Source of the DNA: Halopseudomonas litoralis
GTDB taxonomy: Bacteria; Pseudomonadota; Gammaproteobacteria; Pseudomonadales; Pseudomonadaceae
Direction of reading: 5' to 3'
DNA: 64,000 nucleotides
Assembly: GCF_900105005.1 (NCBI RefSeq)
Contig: NZ_LT629748.1
Coordinates: 558,001-622,000 of the forward strand
In this document: positions 27,748-38,775 of the stretch, in pieces
How positions within the stretch are numbered: position 1 is the first letter of the stretch
How the letters are laid out: every line of letters starts with the position of its first letter
Program-made: the position numbers and the translations under genes
Notes under the pieces: model-generated
The model's input: only the letters and a program-made list of their open reading frames with translations
Databases searched by the model: none
Told to the model about the DNA's origin: nothing

Positions 27748-29477
27748 TGGCTGCGGGTACGTTCGATCAGGAAGTCGAACATCTCGGCAACCGGCATGCT
27801 GCGGGCATCCTGGTCACGGCGATACTTGTATTCCAGTTGGCCTTCGGCCAGACCGCGGTCGCTGATCACCACCCGATGGGGGATACCGATCAGGTCCATA
27901 TCGGCAAACTTGATGCCGGGGCTGACTTTCTTGTCACGGTCATCCAGCAGTACATCGATACCGGCCTGCCGCAAGCTGTGATACAGCTGTTCGGTGGCTT
28001 CGCGCACCGCATCGGAGGTTTCCATCTTCATTGGAACCAGTGCCACCTGGAACGGCGCCAGGGCGTCAGGCCAGAGGATGCCGCGGGCGTCGTGATGTTG
28101 CTCGATGGCGGAGGCGACAACGCGAGACACGCCGATGCCGTAGCAACCCATGCTCAGAATCGAGGCCTTGCCCTGCTCGTTGAGCACGCTGCACTGCATG
28201 GCTTCACTGTATTTGCTGCCCAGCTGGAAGATGTGCCCGACTTCGATGCCGCGCTTGATCACCAGCGTGCCTTTGCCATCCGGGCTGGCATCACCTTCCA
28301 CCACGTTGCGCAGGTCGGCAGTCTCATCGAAGCGCGCATCACGCTCCCAGTTCACCCCGACGAAATGCTTGCCGTCCTGGTTCGCTCCGCAGACGAAATC
28401 CGCCAGATGGGCAGCGCTGAGGTCGGCAATGATCTTGATATTCATGCCGGCAGGGCCGATGGAGCCCGGCTTGCAGCCGATCGCCTGCTGAATCTGTGCT
28501 TCGCTGGCGAAGGTCAGTGGCGAGTGGATGGCCGGGTGGTTCTCGGCCTTGATATCATTCAGTTCATGATCACCGCGCAGAATGAGTGCGACCAAAGGCT
28601 GGGGTGCACCTTCTTCAGCTGTGCCGAGCACGATCAGGGACTTGACCGTGCGTTCTGCGGGCAAACCAAGGAAATTGCATATCGCCTCGATCGTAGTCTG
28701 GTTCGGCGTGTCGACCAGGGTTTTCTCTTCAGACGGAGCGGGGCGCTCACCCTGAGGTGGCAGGGCGTTGGCTTTCTCGATATTGGCGGCGTAACTGCCG
28801 GTGTCGGAAAAGACGATGGCATCTTCGCCGGAATCGGCAAGCACATGGAATTCATGGGAACCTTCGCCGCCGATGGAGCCGTTATCAGCTACGACCGGAC
28901 GGTAGTTCAGGCCCAGGCGGCTGAATATATTGCAGTACGCCTGGTACATGCGGTCATAGGTCTGCTGCAGCGATGCCTGATCCAGGTGAAAGGAATAGGC
29001 GTCCTTCATGATGAACTCGCGGGACCGCATCAGGCCGAAGCGCGGACGAATCTCATCGCGGAACTTGGTCTGGATCTGGTACATGTTCAGCGGCAGCTGC
29101 TTGTAGCTGGTGATTTCGGTGCGCGCGAGATCGGTAATGACTTCTTCGTGGGTCGGACCGAGGCAGAAGTCGCGGTCATGCCGATCCTTCATGCGCAGCA
29201 GTTCAGGACCGTATTGCTCCCAGCGACCGGATTCCTGCCACAGTTCTGCCGGCTGGATGGCTGGCATCAGCACTTCGAGCGCACCGGCATTATCCATTTC
29301 CTCACGTACCACTTTCTCAGCCTTGCGCAGCACCCGCAGTCCCATCGGCAGCCAGGTATACAGGCCCGATGCAATCTTGCGGATCATGCCGGCACGCAGC
29401 ATCAGCTGATGGCTGATCACCGTGGCGTCGGCGGGGGTTTCCTTGAGGGTGGAGATCAGATATTGGCTGGTACGCAT
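27744..29477 (-). CDS. proS: Prolyl-tRNA synthetase
   Basis: Charges tRNA-Pro. ATG 29477 ([20 protein letters not shown]) gives 577 residues, close to E. coli's 572. Class II motifs: motif 1 near [35 protein letters not shown], motif 2 [26 protein letters not shown], motif 3 [14 protein letters not shown] YbaK-like editing insertion lies between motifs 2 and 3 (roughly residues 225-400), which clears mischarged Ala/Cys. First gene of the proS-lipoprotein-SLT run. A 631-residue open frame on the other strand is a shadow. Confidence 0.97.
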   Translation of the reverse strand: MRTSQYLISTLKETPADATVISHQLMLRAGMIRKIASGLYTWLPMGLRVLRKAEKVVREEMDNAGALEVLMPAIQPAELWQESGRWEQYGPELLRMKDRHDRDFCLGPTHEEVITDLARTEITSYKQLPLNMYQIQTKFRDEIRPRFGLMRSREFIMKDAYSFHLDQASLQQTYDRMYQAYCNIFSRLGLNYRPVVADNGSIGGEGSHEFHVLADSGEDAIVFSDTGSYAANIEKANALPPQGERPAPSEEKTLVDTPNQTTIEAICNFLGLPAERTVKSLIVLGTAEEGAPQPLVALILRGDHELNDIKAENHPAIHSPLTFASEAQIQQAIGCKPGSIGPAGMNIKIIADLSAAHLADFVCGANQDGKHFVGVNWERDARFDETADLRNVVEGDASPDGKGTLVIKRGIEVGHIFQLGSKYSEAMQCSVLNEQGKASILSMGCYGIGVSRVVASAIEQHHDARGILWPDALAPFQVALVPMKMETSDAVREATEQLYHSLRQAGIDVLLDDRDKKVSPGIKFADMDLIGIPHRVVISDRGLAEGQLEYKYRRDQDARSMPVAEMFDFLIERTRSQ

Positions 29478-29610
29478 GGGAAGGAAAAGTCCTGGAAGCA
29501 GAATCGAAGAATGCGGCTCATTGTACGTTCGTCCCATTGCGGCGTATAGCCTGCTGTACGGGTCTCAGCGTTGAAAATACAGGGTCGCGACAGCGCAAGC
29601 TTTCAGCCAA

Positions 29611-29636
29611 GAAAAAACCCGGCCGGAGCCGGGTTT
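29611..29636 (-). terminator. Rho-independent terminator of the OprD-family gene
   Basis: On the minus strand AAACCCGGC-TCCG-GCCGGGTTTTTTC: a stem of about 9 pairs with a 4-base loop and a T-run, 24 bases beyond the porin stop. Confidence 0.88.
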
Positions 29637-29659
29637 GATCTTGGTCACAGCTGAGCTGT

Positions 29660-30925
29660 TTAGAGCAGGTTCCAGGTATAAGAGGCGATCAGACGGTTTT
29701 CGTCGATGTCGCCGCCGAGATCCGCGTGTTGGCGAACGGTTGCGTTACGCCATACCAGATTGACACCTTGCAGGAAGCCGCGCTGGACGGTATACCGAAT
29801 GTCGGTATCACGCTCCCAGCGGGAATCACGGGCGCTTGCGCTGGAGTCGATATTATCGCCAGTTATGTAGCGAGTCATGAACGTCAGGCCGGGGATACCG
29901 ACGCCTTCGAAGTCATAGTCATAACGCGCCTGCCATGAACGTTCATCTTTGGCGTTGAAGTCCAGCACCTGGATTGAGTTGGCCAGATAAATGCCAGCGT
30001 CAAAGTATTCGAAGCCGGCATCACCACTCATGCGTTGATAGGCAACAGTCAAGTCATGAAAGCCTGCTCCCAGAGTGAACGCCAGTGACGCCGCGTCGTT
30101 GTCGAAATCCGTGGCGGCAGAGCTGTCATCCGATGTCTTGTAGTAGGACAGGTCAGTGGTCAGGCTCATGTCGTTTGCCAGCTCGGCTGTATGTGCAATG
30201 CCGGCAAAGTGACGCTTCCAAAGGTCTTCGGCTTTAGATGTATACAGTGAGGCGCTGAGTGTATCGGCGAACTCGTAGGTACCACCCAGGTAATCGACTT
30301 TCTGATCTTCATCAGCCACGAAAGCGCCTTCCCGCTGGGAGGACATACCCATTTCGCCGCGATCGGTCATGCGCCCGGCCTCAACAAACAGACCGTCGAT
30401 GGAGGTGTTGGCAATGCTGTAACCGAAATAGTGGTTGGGCAGCAGGCGGGCATCTTCATAATTGATGACCGGATTTTCGGTCAGGTGAACGCCATAACGC
30501 AGGGTGGTGTCCCCCGCAATATTAGCTTTCACTGCACCGCGGATTTCCGCATATTCTGCTACGGTGTCGCCATTGGAGTCGGTCGGCAGCATATTCAGCC
30601 GGCCGTTGTGACCGCCGCTGCTGTCCAATTTGATACCGGCCAGGGCCAGAACATCAGCACCCAGACCAACTGGCCCTTGGGTGTAACCAGACTGGAAGTT
30701 GAGTCTGAAACCGGTCGCGGCTTCTTCTGCTCGGCTCATTGAGCCGTTCTGGTTGGTTTGTCCAGGATCTCTGTAATCACGGTTAAAATACAGCGTGCGG
30801 CTTTCCAGAGTGGCGGTGGCGCCTTCAACGAACCCCTCGCCTTGCGCTACAGCCTGAGTTGCGATAAGACCATTCCCCATGGCGACCGCCAGGGCAACAG
30901 AACTCCATTTAACAGTGTTTTTCAT
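29660..30925 (-). CDS. OprD-family outer-membrane porin
   Basis: Substrate-specific channel of the OprD/OccD-OccK family. From ATG 30925 (AAGGAG upstream) the 421 residues have a signal peptide ending ATQAVAQ, then FVEGATATLESRTLYFNRDYRD, the hallmark start of OprD barrels, then ETGFRLNFQSGYTQGPVGLGADVLAL-type strands and a C-terminal strand RLIASYTWNLL. The specificity (amino acids, aromatics or others) cannot be read. Transcribed alone with its own terminator. Confidence 0.92.
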   Translation of the reverse strand: MKNTVKWSSVALAVAMGNGLIATQAVAQGEGFVEGATATLESRTLYFNRDYRDPGQTNQNGSMSRAEEAATGFRLNFQSGYTQGPVGLGADVLALAGIKLDSSGGHNGRLNMLPTDSNGDTVAEYAEIRGAVKANIAGDTTLRYGVHLTENPVINYEDARLLPNHYFGYSIANTSIDGLFVEAGRMTDRGEMGMSSQREGAFVADEDQKVDYLGGTYEFADTLSASLYTSKAEDLWKRHFAGIAHTAELANDMSLTTDLSYYKTSDDSSAATDFDNDAASLAFTLGAGFHDLTVAYQRMSGDAGFEYFDAGIYLANSIQVLDFNAKDERSWQARYDYDFEGVGIPGLTFMTRYITGDNIDSSASARDSRWERDTDIRYTVQRGFLQGVNLVWRNATVRQHADLGGDIDENRLIASYTWNLL

Positions 30926-31094
30926 TATCGTTTGCTCCTTCATTTGAAAAGAGGTGCTCTGGCTGGACTCCCTTGAGCAGATTCTTTCAGATCCATATCG
31001 CATTGATTAAAGCATCAAAGTCAAAAAAATGCGAAAGCGATACGCAAAAAAGCTGCGAAAGCTGCGTTTGGTTCACGCATTCATCTCGGTAACT

Positions 31095-31124
31095 TTGCCG
31101 CTTGGTGTATTATTGTTTTATAGA
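31095..31124 (+). promoter_or_regulatory. Candidate sigma-70 promoter for the HIT gene
   Basis: TTGCCG (31095-31100) and TATAGA (31119-31124) are 18 bases apart, 90 bases before the HIT start. The 288-base divergent gap 30926-31213 is AT-rich; no clear promoter for the porin was assigned. Confidence 0.35.
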
Positions 31125-31213
31125 GCAAGAGCTTAGCGGTTCCGTACGCTATTTCCTTGATCTGCCTCATGCTTGGGCAGGACTCACAACCAATTCCCTG
31201 TAAGGAAGTTACT

Positions 31214-31645
31214 ATGTACAGTCTTCACCCGCAACTGGTCAATGATGGCATTTGGGTAGGCGACTTTGAATTAAGCACTCTTCTGCTTATAAATGATATG
31301 CAGTATCCCTGGTTTGTTCTTGTGCCACGGCGTGAGGACGTAACGGAGGTATTTCAGCTGGAACAGGCCGACCGACAGCAGTTGCTGGATGAGTCCTGCT
31401 GGTTGGCAGAGGCATTGAAAGATAGCTTTTCGGCGCACAAGATCAACATCGCGGCCTTGGGCAATATGGTCAGCCAATTACACGTTCACCATATCGTGCG
31501 ATATCGGGGCGATCCGGCATGGCCTGCTCCAGTTTGGGGCAAGTTACCCGCGGTGGCCTATAACGATGAACAATTGAGCGAGTGTGTGCAGCGATTGAAG
31601 TCTGTGCTCACAACCAACTTCACTTATGCGGAGCAGTTCAAGTGA
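31214..31645 (+). CDS. HIT-like domain protein
   Basis: A 143-residue protein of the histidine-triad superfamily of nucleotide hydrolases and transferases. The core is PWFVLVPRREDVTEVFQL, then MVSQLHVHHIVRYRGDPAWPAPVWG. In the triad motif the first His is Gln (QLHVHH), while the second and third remain, an arrangement typical of this pseudomonad subfamily; dinucleoside polyphosphates are likely ligands. TAAGGAAG before ATG 31214 fixes the start. Its stop overlaps the slyX GTG. Confidence 0.83.
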   Translation: MYSLHPQLVNDGIWVGDFELSTLLLINDMQYPWFVLVPRREDVTEVFQLEQADRQQLLDESCWLAEALKDSFSAHKINIAALGNMVSQLHVHHIVRYRGDPAWPAPVWGKLPAVAYNDEQLSECVQRLKSVLTTNFTYAEQFK

Positions 31646-31857
31646 CTGAGCAATTGATAGCGAGAGTGGATGAATTGGAAGTGCGCCTGGCGTTTCAGGA
31701 TGACACCATACAAGCGCTGAATGATGTGGTGAGTCGCCAGGAGTTGGAACTGGGAAAGCTGCGGCGGGCCTTGGAGTTGGTGGCCCGCCGACAGGCTGAT
31801 CTTGCGGCATCCATGCCGGGGGATGCGGAGGATGATCAACCTCCGCCCCATTACTGA
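31642..31857 (+). CDS. slyX: SlyX family protein
   Basis: A 71-residue coiled-coil protein. It starts at GTG 31642, overlapping the HIT stop (GTGA). The sequence LIARVDELEVRLAFQDDTIQALNDVVSRQELELGKLR is the SlyX pattern, with a Pro-rich end DDQPPPHY. SlyX function is unresolved; it is found beside slyD/fkpA in enterics and beside a HIT gene here. Confidence 0.86.
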   Translation: MTEQLIARVDELEVRLAFQDDTIQALNDVVSRQELELGKLRRALELVARRQADLAASMPGDAEDDQPPPHY

Positions 31858-31864
31858 CGGCAGC

Positions 31865-32458
31865 TCAGTCCAGCGGCTCGACGTCCTCGGCCTGCAAGCC
31901 TTTTTCCCGATGTGCCACGACGAACTCCACCCGTTGCCCTTCCAGCAGCACACGATGCCCTTCGCCACGGATGGCGCGGAAGTGTACGAAAACATCCTCA
32001 CCCTGATCCCGCGAAATGAAGCCGAAACCTTTGCTGGTGTTGAACCACTTCACCGTACCCATCTCCCGTGCGCTGTCGTTAGTGCGATGCGCACGAGCTG
32101 GGCGGGGCAGCATGCCGGTCAGGCTGAGTACGGCGAACAGGCAGACGCCAGCGACGCTGATGCCGACTGCCAGGGTCAGCAAGGTACCGGCTGCGGGGTT
32201 GGCCAGCAGTGTCACCAGTGGAACCAGCGCCCCCAGCAACAATAATACCGAGCCGAGAATGGATAAGGTGTTGCGTATCGGGGAGCGGGTGCGTGCGTTA
32301 TTGCTGAACTGTTGAATATTGACCAGTCCCAGCAGCATGGCGGAGATTGCTGAAAGGTCGATGAGGCCATTCTGACTGAAGAAGGGCACGCTGAAATACA
32401 GACCGGACAGCAGTGCTGCCAGGCCGACGATCAAGTGAAGGTAACGGATACTGTTCAA
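31865..32458 (-). CDS. Membrane-anchored cold-shock domain protein
   Basis: A 197-residue fusion. Residues 1-120 hold four hydrophobic segments ([78 protein letters not shown]). Residues 132-197 form a cold-shock domain: [30 protein letters not shown] with both RNP motifs. The nucleic-acid-binding domain should face the cytoplasm. Equivalent proteins occur at this spot in other pseudomonads (PA0961 from memory). It may tether RNA chaperone activity to the membrane; the role is unproven. Confidence 0.85.
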   Translation of the reverse strand: MNSIRYLHLIVGLAALLSGLYFSVPFFSQNGLIDLSAISAMLLGLVNIQQFSNNARTRSPIRNTLSILGSVLLLLGALVPLVTLLANPAAGTLLTLAVGISVAGVCLFAVLSLTGMLPRPARAHRTNDSAREMGTVKWFNTSKGFGFISRDQGEDVFVHFRAIRGEGHRVLLEGQRVEFVVAHREKGLQAEDVEPLD

Positions 32459-32576
32459 AACGATTCATCCTGTTGCAACTGTGGCTATGACGGATCCGGC
32501 GGTAGTTGTGTTATGGCCGGGTGCGCACTCTAACCTGAAAACGTTGCTGTCACAAAGAGGATGAAGGGGTAAAGCA

Positions 32577-32598
32577 GGGGCGGAAGAGGATCCGCCCC
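32577..32598 (-). terminator. Stem-loop downstream of dps
   Basis: GGGGCGGA (32577-32584) and TCCGCCCC (32591-32598) form an 8-bp stem with a 6-base loop, just beyond the dps stop. No T-run follows, so termination activity is uncertain. Confidence 0.45.
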
Positions 32599-32606
32599 GC
32601 AAGAGT

Positions 32607-33077
32607 TTACTTTTCCAGAAGACTGCGCAGCATCCATGCGGTTTTTTCATGGGCCTGCATGCGCTGGGTCAGCAAGTCAGCGCTGGGCTCGTCACTGGCC
32701 TTCTCGCAAGCAGGGAAGGCTTCGCGGGCGGTGCGGGCACAGGTTTCATGGCCTTCCACCAGCAGGCGGATCATGTCGGTGGCTTCGGGCACGCCGTCCT
32801 CTTCCTTGATCGAGCTCAGTTTGGCGAAGGCCTTATAAGTACCCGGCGCCGGAAAACCCAAGGTGCGGATGCGCTCGGCAATCTCGTCAACGGCTGCTGC
32901 CAGTTCGGTGTACTGGCCTTCGAACATGGTGTGCAGGGTCTGGAACATTGGTCCCTTGACGTTCCAGTGGAAATTATGGGTTTTCAGATACAGGGTATAG
33001 GTGTCCGCCAGCAGATGAGACAGACCCTCAGCGATTTGCTCCCGATCCTTCTGGTTGATACCGATATCAATCTTCAT
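32607..33077 (-). CDS. dps: Dps-family DNA-binding ferritin-like protein
   Basis: Forms 12-subunit shells that store iron and shield DNA in starvation and peroxide stress. The 156 residues include the ferroxidase signature [42 protein letters not shown] with His and Asp/Glu ligands. ATG 33077 (MKIDIGIN) has GGAG 8 bases upstream. It is divergent from aspS and probably monocistronic, as usual for stress-induced dps. The N-terminal tail is short, so DNA binding may be weak. Confidence 0.93.
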   Translation of the reverse strand: MKIDIGINQKDREQIAEGLSHLLADTYTLYLKTHNFHWNVKGPMFQTLHTMFEGQYTELAAAVDEIAERIRTLGFPAPGTYKAFAKLSSIKEEDGVPEATDMIRLLVEGHETCARTAREAFPACEKASDEPSADLLTQRMQAHEKTAWMLRSLLEK

Positions 33078-33320
33078 TTTTATCTCCAAGGTTGCAGCGG
33101 AAAATGTTCAATCAGTATATGTCGTCGCGGGTCTTGCTCAAGTCCTGTTTGCTAATCGTCGCCATTGGGTCGGACTATGAAGTCTGTGTCGCACCGGCAA
33201 TGCTCGCCTGAGGCGGGTTACTTCGGGTATATTATGGCGCTTTTATCTATCCGCGCTGACGCATGGGCCAAGCCGCTTGGCCAGGACGCAGCCGCTCTGT
33301 CGACAACAGGATTCCACACC

Positions 33321-35096
33321 ATGATGCGTACCCACTATTGCGGCCAGTTGAACGAAACACTGGCGGACCAGGAAATCACACTCTGCGGCTGGGTCCATCG
33401 CCGTCGCGACCATGGTGGTGTGATCTTTCTGGATATCCGTGACCGTGAAGGCCTGGCCCAGGTGGTATTCGATCCGGATAGGGAAGATACCTTCGCTCTG
33501 GCCGACCGGGTGCGCAGCGAATTCGTGGTCAAGGTGCGTGGCAAGGTACGTCCGCGTCCGGCCGGTGCAGTCAATCCGAACATGGCCTCTGGTGCGATTG
33601 AAGTGCTCGGCTATGAACTGGAAGTGCTGAACCAGGCCGAGACCCCGCCGTTCCCGCTGGACGAGTATTCCGATGTCGGCGAAGAAACGCGCCTGCGTTA
33701 TCGCTTCATCGACCTGCGTCGTCCGGAAATGGCCGCCAAGCTGAAGCTGCGCTCGCGTATCACCAGCAGCATCCGCCGCTATCTGGATGACAATGGCTTC
33801 CTTGATGTGGAAACGCCGATCCTTACTCGCGCCACGCCCGAAGGTGCCCGTGACTATCTGGTGCCCAGCCGCACCCATCCCGGCAACTTCTTTGCACTGC
33901 CGCAATCGCCGCAGCTGTTCAAGCAGTTGCTGATGGTGGCAGGCTTCGATCGTTATTATCAGATCGCCAAGTGCTTCCGCGATGAAGATCTGCGTGCTGA
34001 CCGTCAGCCGGAATTCACCCAGATCGATATCGAAACCAGCTTCCTCGACGAACAGGACATCATGGGCCTGACCGAGGGCATGATCCGCGGTCTGTTCAAG
34101 GAAGTACTGGATGTGGACCTGGGCGACTTCCCGCACATGACCTTTGAAGAGGCCCAGCGTCGCTATGGTTCGGACAAGCCGGACCTGCGCAACCCGCTGG
34201 AGCTGGTGGACGTGGCTGACCAGTTGACCGAGGTCGACTTCAAGGTGTTCAGTGGCCCCGCCAAGGACCCCAAAGGGCGCGTTGCCGCACTGCGCGTGCC
34301 AAGTGGTGCCGCCATGCCGCGCAAGCAGATCGACGAATACACCAAGTTCGTTGGCATCTATGGTGCCAAGGGGCTGGCTTACATCAAGGTCAATGAGCGG
34401 GCCAAGGGTGTTGAGGGATTGCAGTCACCGATCGTCAAGTTCATCCCTGAGGACAACCTCAATGTCATCCTTGACCGCGTTGGTGCGGTGGATGGCGATA
34501 TCGTGTTTTTCGGCGCAGACCAGGCGCGGATCGTCTCCGAGGCGTTGGGCGCACTGCGTATCCGACTGGGTCATGACCTGAATCTGCTGACCTGTGAATG
34601 GGCACCGTTGTGGGTGGTCGACTTCCCGATGTTCGAAGAGAACGATGACGGCAGCCTCAGCGCGCTGCACCACCCGTTCACTGCACCCAAGTGCTCCCCG
34701 GAAGAGCTGCAGGCCAACCCCGGCGCGGCGCTGTCCCGTGCCTATGACATGGTGCTCAACGGCACCGAACTGGGTGGCGGCTCCATCCGTATCCACCGCC
34801 GGGAAATGCAGCAGGTAGTATTCGATATTCTTGGCATCAGTGCCGAGGAGCAGCAGGAGAAATTCGGCTTCCTGCTCGACGCGCTCAAGTATGGCGCGCC
34901 GCCGCACGGTGGCCTGGCCTTCGGTCTGGACCGCCTGGTCATGCTGGTGACCGGTGCACAGTCGATCCGCGAGGTCATTGCCTTCCCGAAAACTCAGAGT
35001 GCGGCCTGTGTCATGACCCAGGCGCCGGGTGTAGTGGACGCCAAGGCGCTGCGCGAACTGAGCATTCGTCTGCGTGAGCAACCCAAGGTCGAGTAA
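33321..35096 (+). CDS. aspS: Aspartyl-tRNA synthetase (probably Asp/Asn non-discriminating)
   Basis: Class II synthetase of 591 residues. The OB-fold domain begins [33 protein letters not shown]; motif 2 is [20 protein letters not shown], followed by the bacterial GAD insertion, and motif 3 [15 protein letters not shown]. The sequence is very close to what I recall of P. aeruginosa AspS, which also charges tRNA-Asn for later amidation. ATG 33321 and the adjacent ATG 33324 are both possible; the frame runs upstream to 33165, but without similarity. A 7-bp hairpin (33266-33282) lies in the leader. Confidence 0.96.
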   Translation: MMRTHYCGQLNETLADQEITLCGWVHRRRDHGGVIFLDIRDREGLAQVVFDPDREDTFALADRVRSEFVVKVRGKVRPRPAGAVNPNMASGAIEVLGYELEVLNQAETPPFPLDEYSDVGEETRLRYRFIDLRRPEMAAKLKLRSRITSSIRRYLDDNGFLDVETPILTRATPEGARDYLVPSRTHPGNFFALPQSPQLFKQLLMVAGFDRYYQIAKCFRDEDLRADRQPEFTQIDIETSFLDEQDIMGLTEGMIRGLFKEVLDVDLGDFPHMTFEEAQRRYGSDKPDLRNPLELVDVADQLTEVDFKVFSGPAKDPKGRVAALRVPSGAAMPRKQIDEYTKFVGIYGAKGLAYIKVNERAKGVEGLQSPIVKFIPEDNLNVILDRVGAVDGDIVFFGADQARIVSEALGALRIRLGHDLNLLTCEWAPLWVVDFPMFEENDDGSLSALHHPFTAPKCSPEELQANPGAALSRAYDMVLNGTELGGGSIRIHRREMQQVVFDILGISAEEQQEKFGFLLDALKYGAPPHGGLAFGLDRLVMLVTGAQSIREVIAFPKTQSAACVMTQAPGVVDAKALRELSIRLREQPKVE

Positions 35097-35108
35097 ATTT
35101 GTTGGAGT

Positions 35109-35128
35109 GTCGCCGGTGCGCCGGCGAC
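35109..35128. terminator. Stem-loop after aspS
   Basis: GTCGCCGG-TGCG-CCGGCGAC is a perfect 8-bp stem 12 bases after the aspS stop, without a T-run. It may attenuate read-through into yebC. Confidence 0.4.
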
Positions 35129-35157
35129 TGACGTTATCGAGTTAGTGGAGTTATGTC

Positions 35158-35904
35158 ATGGCTGGTCATTCCAAGTGGGCCAATATCAAGCATCGCAAGG
35201 CGGCGCAGGACGCCAAGCGCGGCAAGGTTTTCACCAAGCTGATCCGTGAGCTGACGGTGGCGGCCAAAATCGGCGGCCCGATACCGGCGGATAACCCGCG
35301 GCTGCGCGCGGCGGTGGACAAGGCGCTGACCGCGAACATGACCCGTGACACCATTGACCGCGCTATTGCCCGTGGTGCCGGAAGCAACGATGCCGACAAC
35401 ATGGAAGAGCTGACCTATGAGGGTTACGGGGCCGGCGGTGTGGCGGTATTGGTCGAAGTAATGACGGATAATCGCAACCGTACTGTGGCCGAAGTGCGCC
35501 ATGCCTTTAACAAGAGTGGCGGCAATCTTGGCACTGATGGCTCGGTAGCTTACCTGTTCACCCGGCGTGGTCAGATCAGTTATGCACCGGGCGCCGACGA
35601 AGAGGCGTTGATGGAAGCAGGGCTGGAGGCAGGTGCGGAAGATATCCTCAACAATGACGACGGCTCGATCGATGTATTGACTGCTTTCGAAGACTTCGGA
35701 GCGGTCAAGGATGCGCTGGATGCGGCGGGCTTTACCAGTGAGTCGGCGGAGATCAGCATGATTCCTGCCACCACCACATCGCTGGATCTGGACACGGCGC
35801 AGAAGGTCATCCAACTGATTGATATGCTGGAAGACCTGGACGACGTGCAGAACGTCTACTCCAACGCCGATATTCCGGATGACGTATTGGAGCAGATGGA
35901 GTGA
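35158..35904 (+). CDS. yebC: YebC/PmpR family regulator or translation factor
   Basis: A 248-residue protein starting [23 protein letters not shown], the family signature, with acidic second and third domains ([35 protein letters not shown]). The P. aeruginosa homologue PmpR (PA0964) was described as a repressor of the quinolone signal regulator, and recent work on YebC proteins links them to translation of proline stretches. It precedes ruvCAB, as in most gammaproteobacteria. Confidence 0.93.
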   Translation: MAGHSKWANIKHRKAAQDAKRGKVFTKLIRELTVAAKIGGPIPADNPRLRAAVDKALTANMTRDTIDRAIARGAGSNDADNMEELTYEGYGAGGVAVLVEVMTDNRNRTVAEVRHAFNKSGGNLGTDGSVAYLFTRRGQISYAPGADEEALMEAGLEAGAEDILNNDDGSIDVLTAFEDFGAVKDALDAAGFTSESAEISMIPATTTSLDLDTAQKVIQLIDMLEDLDDVQNVYSNADIPDDVLEQME

Positions 35905-35937
35905 CCGACGTCGTCGGTGCAATCTGCAAGAGGGAAG

Positions 35938-35959
35938 GGGAGGCATGGCCTCCCTTTTT
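35938..35959 (+). terminator. Rho-independent terminator between yebC and ruvC
   Basis: GGGAGGC-ATG-GCCTCCC followed directly by TTTTT. It would separate yebC from ruvCAB or reduce read-through. Confidence 0.8.
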
Positions 35960-35985
35960 CATGTCACCCACGGAAGGTTGAGCGC

Positions 35986-36513
35986 ATGGCACTGATTCTC
36001 GGTATAGACCCAGGCTCACGGATTACCGGTTTTGGTATTGTTCGCGAGGGTCGTGATGGGTGCGAATACGTTACCTCCGGCTGCATTCGCTTGGGCGACG
36101 GACCATTTCCCGAACGCCTGAAGCACATCTTTGACAATCTCAGCGAACTGATCGGCAAGTATCAACCGCAGGTGCTGAGCATCGAACAGGTGTTCATGGC
36201 GCGCAACCCTGATTCCGCGCTCAAGCTGGGGCAGGCACGCGGCGCTGCGATCGTCGCCGCCGTGAACGCAGGGCTGCAAGTGCATGAATATACTGCTCGC
36301 CAGGTAAAACAGGCGGTGGTGGGTACCGGTGCTGCGGACAAGACGCAAGTGCAGCATATGGTCACTCAACTGCTTGGGCTGTCCGGTACGCCGCAGGCTG
36401 ATGCCGCGGATGCATTGGCGATAGCCCTGTGTCATGTTCATTCCATCGGACTGAAGGAGCAGGTTGGGGGTGGGCTTTTGGGATTGCGCAACGGTCGCAT
36501 GCGGCGACGCTGA
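35986..36513 (+). CDS. ruvC: Holliday junction resolvase RuvC
   Basis: Cuts four-way DNA junctions in recombinational repair. ATG 35986 with GGAAGG upstream gives 175 residues: [18 protein letters not shown] (first catalytic Asp8), [24 protein letters not shown] (catalytic Glu) and the C-terminal [12 protein letters not shown] (two Asp). It is 13 bases from ruvA and works with the RuvAB motor. I see no LexA box in the leader. Confidence 0.96.
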   Translation: MALILGIDPGSRITGFGIVREGRDGCEYVTSGCIRLGDGPFPERLKHIFDNLSELIGKYQPQVLSIEQVFMARNPDSALKLGQARGAAIVAAVNAGLQVHEYTARQVKQAVVGTGAADKTQVQHMVTQLLGLSGTPQADAADALAIALCHVHSIGLKEQVGGGLLGLRNGRMRRR

Positions 36514-36526
36514 AGGAGAGAAATAG

Positions 36527-37132
36527 ATGATAGGCCGGCTCACCGGTATTTTGTTGGAAAAACAACCGCCGCACATTCTGTTGGATGTGAATGGTGTGGG
36601 TTACGAAGTGGATGCACCCATGAGCACTTTCTATCGACTGCCGGCAGTAGGCGAGAAAACCACAGTGCATACCCATCTGGTGGTGCGTGAGGATGCCCAG
36701 CTGCTGTATGCCTTCGCGGAGAAGCGCGACCGCACACTGTTCCGCGAACTGATTCGGCTCAACGGCGTTGGCCCGAAGCTGGCGCTGGCGTTGATGTCCG
36801 GTCTGGAGGTGGAGGAGCTGATTCGCGCCGTTCAGGCTCAGGATACCAGTGCGTTCACCCGAGTGCCGGGGGTCGGCAAGAAGACGGCGGAGCGCTTGCT
36901 GGTAGAGCTGAAGGACAAGTTCAAGGCCTGGGAAGACCTCCCTGGAGTTGCAGTCCCGCTTGCCGGCGGCAGCGCTACACCCGCCGCGGTTTCCGGTACG
37001 GCTGATGCCGTCAGTGCGCTGATTTCGCTGGGTTACAAGCCGCAGGAAGCGAGTCGTGCAGTCGCCAATATCAAGGAAGAAGGACTCGGTAGTGAAGAGT
37101 TGATTCGCCGCGCCCTGAAGGGCATGGTTTAA
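36527..37132 (+). CDS. ruvA: Holliday junction branch-migration protein RuvA
   Basis: Junction-binding tetramer that recruits RuvB. The 201 residues begin [28 protein letters not shown] (OB fold), with helix-hairpin-helix motifs [15 protein letters not shown] and [19 protein letters not shown], and a C-terminal RuvB-contact domain ([19 protein letters not shown]). GGAGAG precedes the ATG. Confidence 0.96.
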   Translation: MIGRLTGILLEKQPPHILLDVNGVGYEVDAPMSTFYRLPAVGEKTTVHTHLVVREDAQLLYAFAEKRDRTLFRELIRLNGVGPKLALALMSGLEVEELIRAVQAQDTSAFTRVPGVGKKTAERLLVELKDKFKAWEDLPGVAVPLAGGSATPAAVSGTADAVSALISLGYKPQEASRAVANIKEEGLGSEELIRRALKGMV

Positions 37133-37176
37133 TTCCTGAGTTGATAGCTCATTAATCGAAGCACCACGGAAGTCCC

Positions 37177-38217
<1,041 letters not shown>

Positions 38218-38279
38218 TCCCGGGCAGCGATCCAGACCCTGGAGTCAAAATATATTTTCGATTTGGAGGCAAACACGCT

Positions 38280-38318
38280 ATGCAAACAATCCACTTGGCT
38301 CTACATTATGCCGTCTGA
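38280..38318 (+). CDS. Possible 12-codon leader peptide before ybgC
   Basis: GGAGG (38265-38269) stands 10 bases before ATG 38280, which opens [12 protein letters not shown] and stops at 38316-38318, past the ybgC start at 38308 in another frame. The ybgC start itself has no visible ribosome site, so translation of this short frame could feed ribosomes to ybgC. This is inference only; the GGAGG could instead serve an alternative start. Confidence 0.3.
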   Translation: MQTIHLALHYAV

Positions 38319-38775
38319 CATTTCAGGGCAGCCATTCGCGCTCAGGGCCCGTGTCTATTTTGAGGATACCGATGCCGGCGGCATTGTCTACTACGTCAAT
38401 TATCTGAAGTTCATGGAGCGCGCCCGCACTGAGCTGGTTCGTTCCCTGGGGTTTGATCAAAGCGCGCTGCAACGCGAAAACATCATTTTTGTGGTCCATT
38501 CGGTAAGTGCCCGTTACCACGCACCTGCGTGCCTGGACGATGAACTTGTGGTCAGCGCTGCTGTCTTGGAACTCAAGCGCGCGAGTGTCCGCTTCGCTCA
38601 ACAGATTCGGAGAGCGGATGGAAAATTGTTGTGTGAAGGCGAAGTGCTGGTTGCCTGCGTCAGCGCCGATCAGTACAAACCCAGAATCATTCCAGTTGCC
38701 CTGAGCAACGCCTTTGCGGCGAAACAGGGCGGCCAAGAGAAGCAAGAGCAAGGAGAGGCAAAGAGTGCAAGCTGA
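38308..38775 (+). CDS. ybgC: Acyl-CoA thioesterase YbgC (Tol-Pal associated)
   Basis: Hot-dog-fold thioesterase, 155 residues: [30 protein letters not shown] with the catalytic Asp in EDTDAGG, then [16 protein letters not shown]. YbgC hydrolyses acyl-CoA or acyl-ACP thioesters and is linked to phospholipid synthesis proteins; it heads the tol-pal cluster across proteobacteria. The start MPSDISGQ is supported by homology, although no Shine-Dalgarno is close. The C-terminus is unusually rich in Gln, Lys and Glu. Confidence 0.92.
   Translation: MPSDISGQPFALRARVYFEDTDAGGIVYYVNYLKFMERARTELVRSLGFDQSALQRENIIFVVHSVSARYHAPACLDDELVVSAAVLELKRASVRFAQQIRRADGKLLCEGEVLVACVSADQYKPRIIPVALSNAFAAKQGGQEKQEQGEAKSAS

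Noticed and set aside
27654..29549. 631-residue plus-strand open frame antisense to proS
   Set aside because: ProS on the minus strand is complete and unmistakable. The antisense frame has no recognisable domain and arises from codon bias.
33266..33282. Hairpin GGCCAAG-CCG-CTTGGCC in the aspS leader as a T-box or attenuator
   Set aside because: There is no T-box sequence, leader peptide or T-run; a short GC hairpin alone does not support a regulator.
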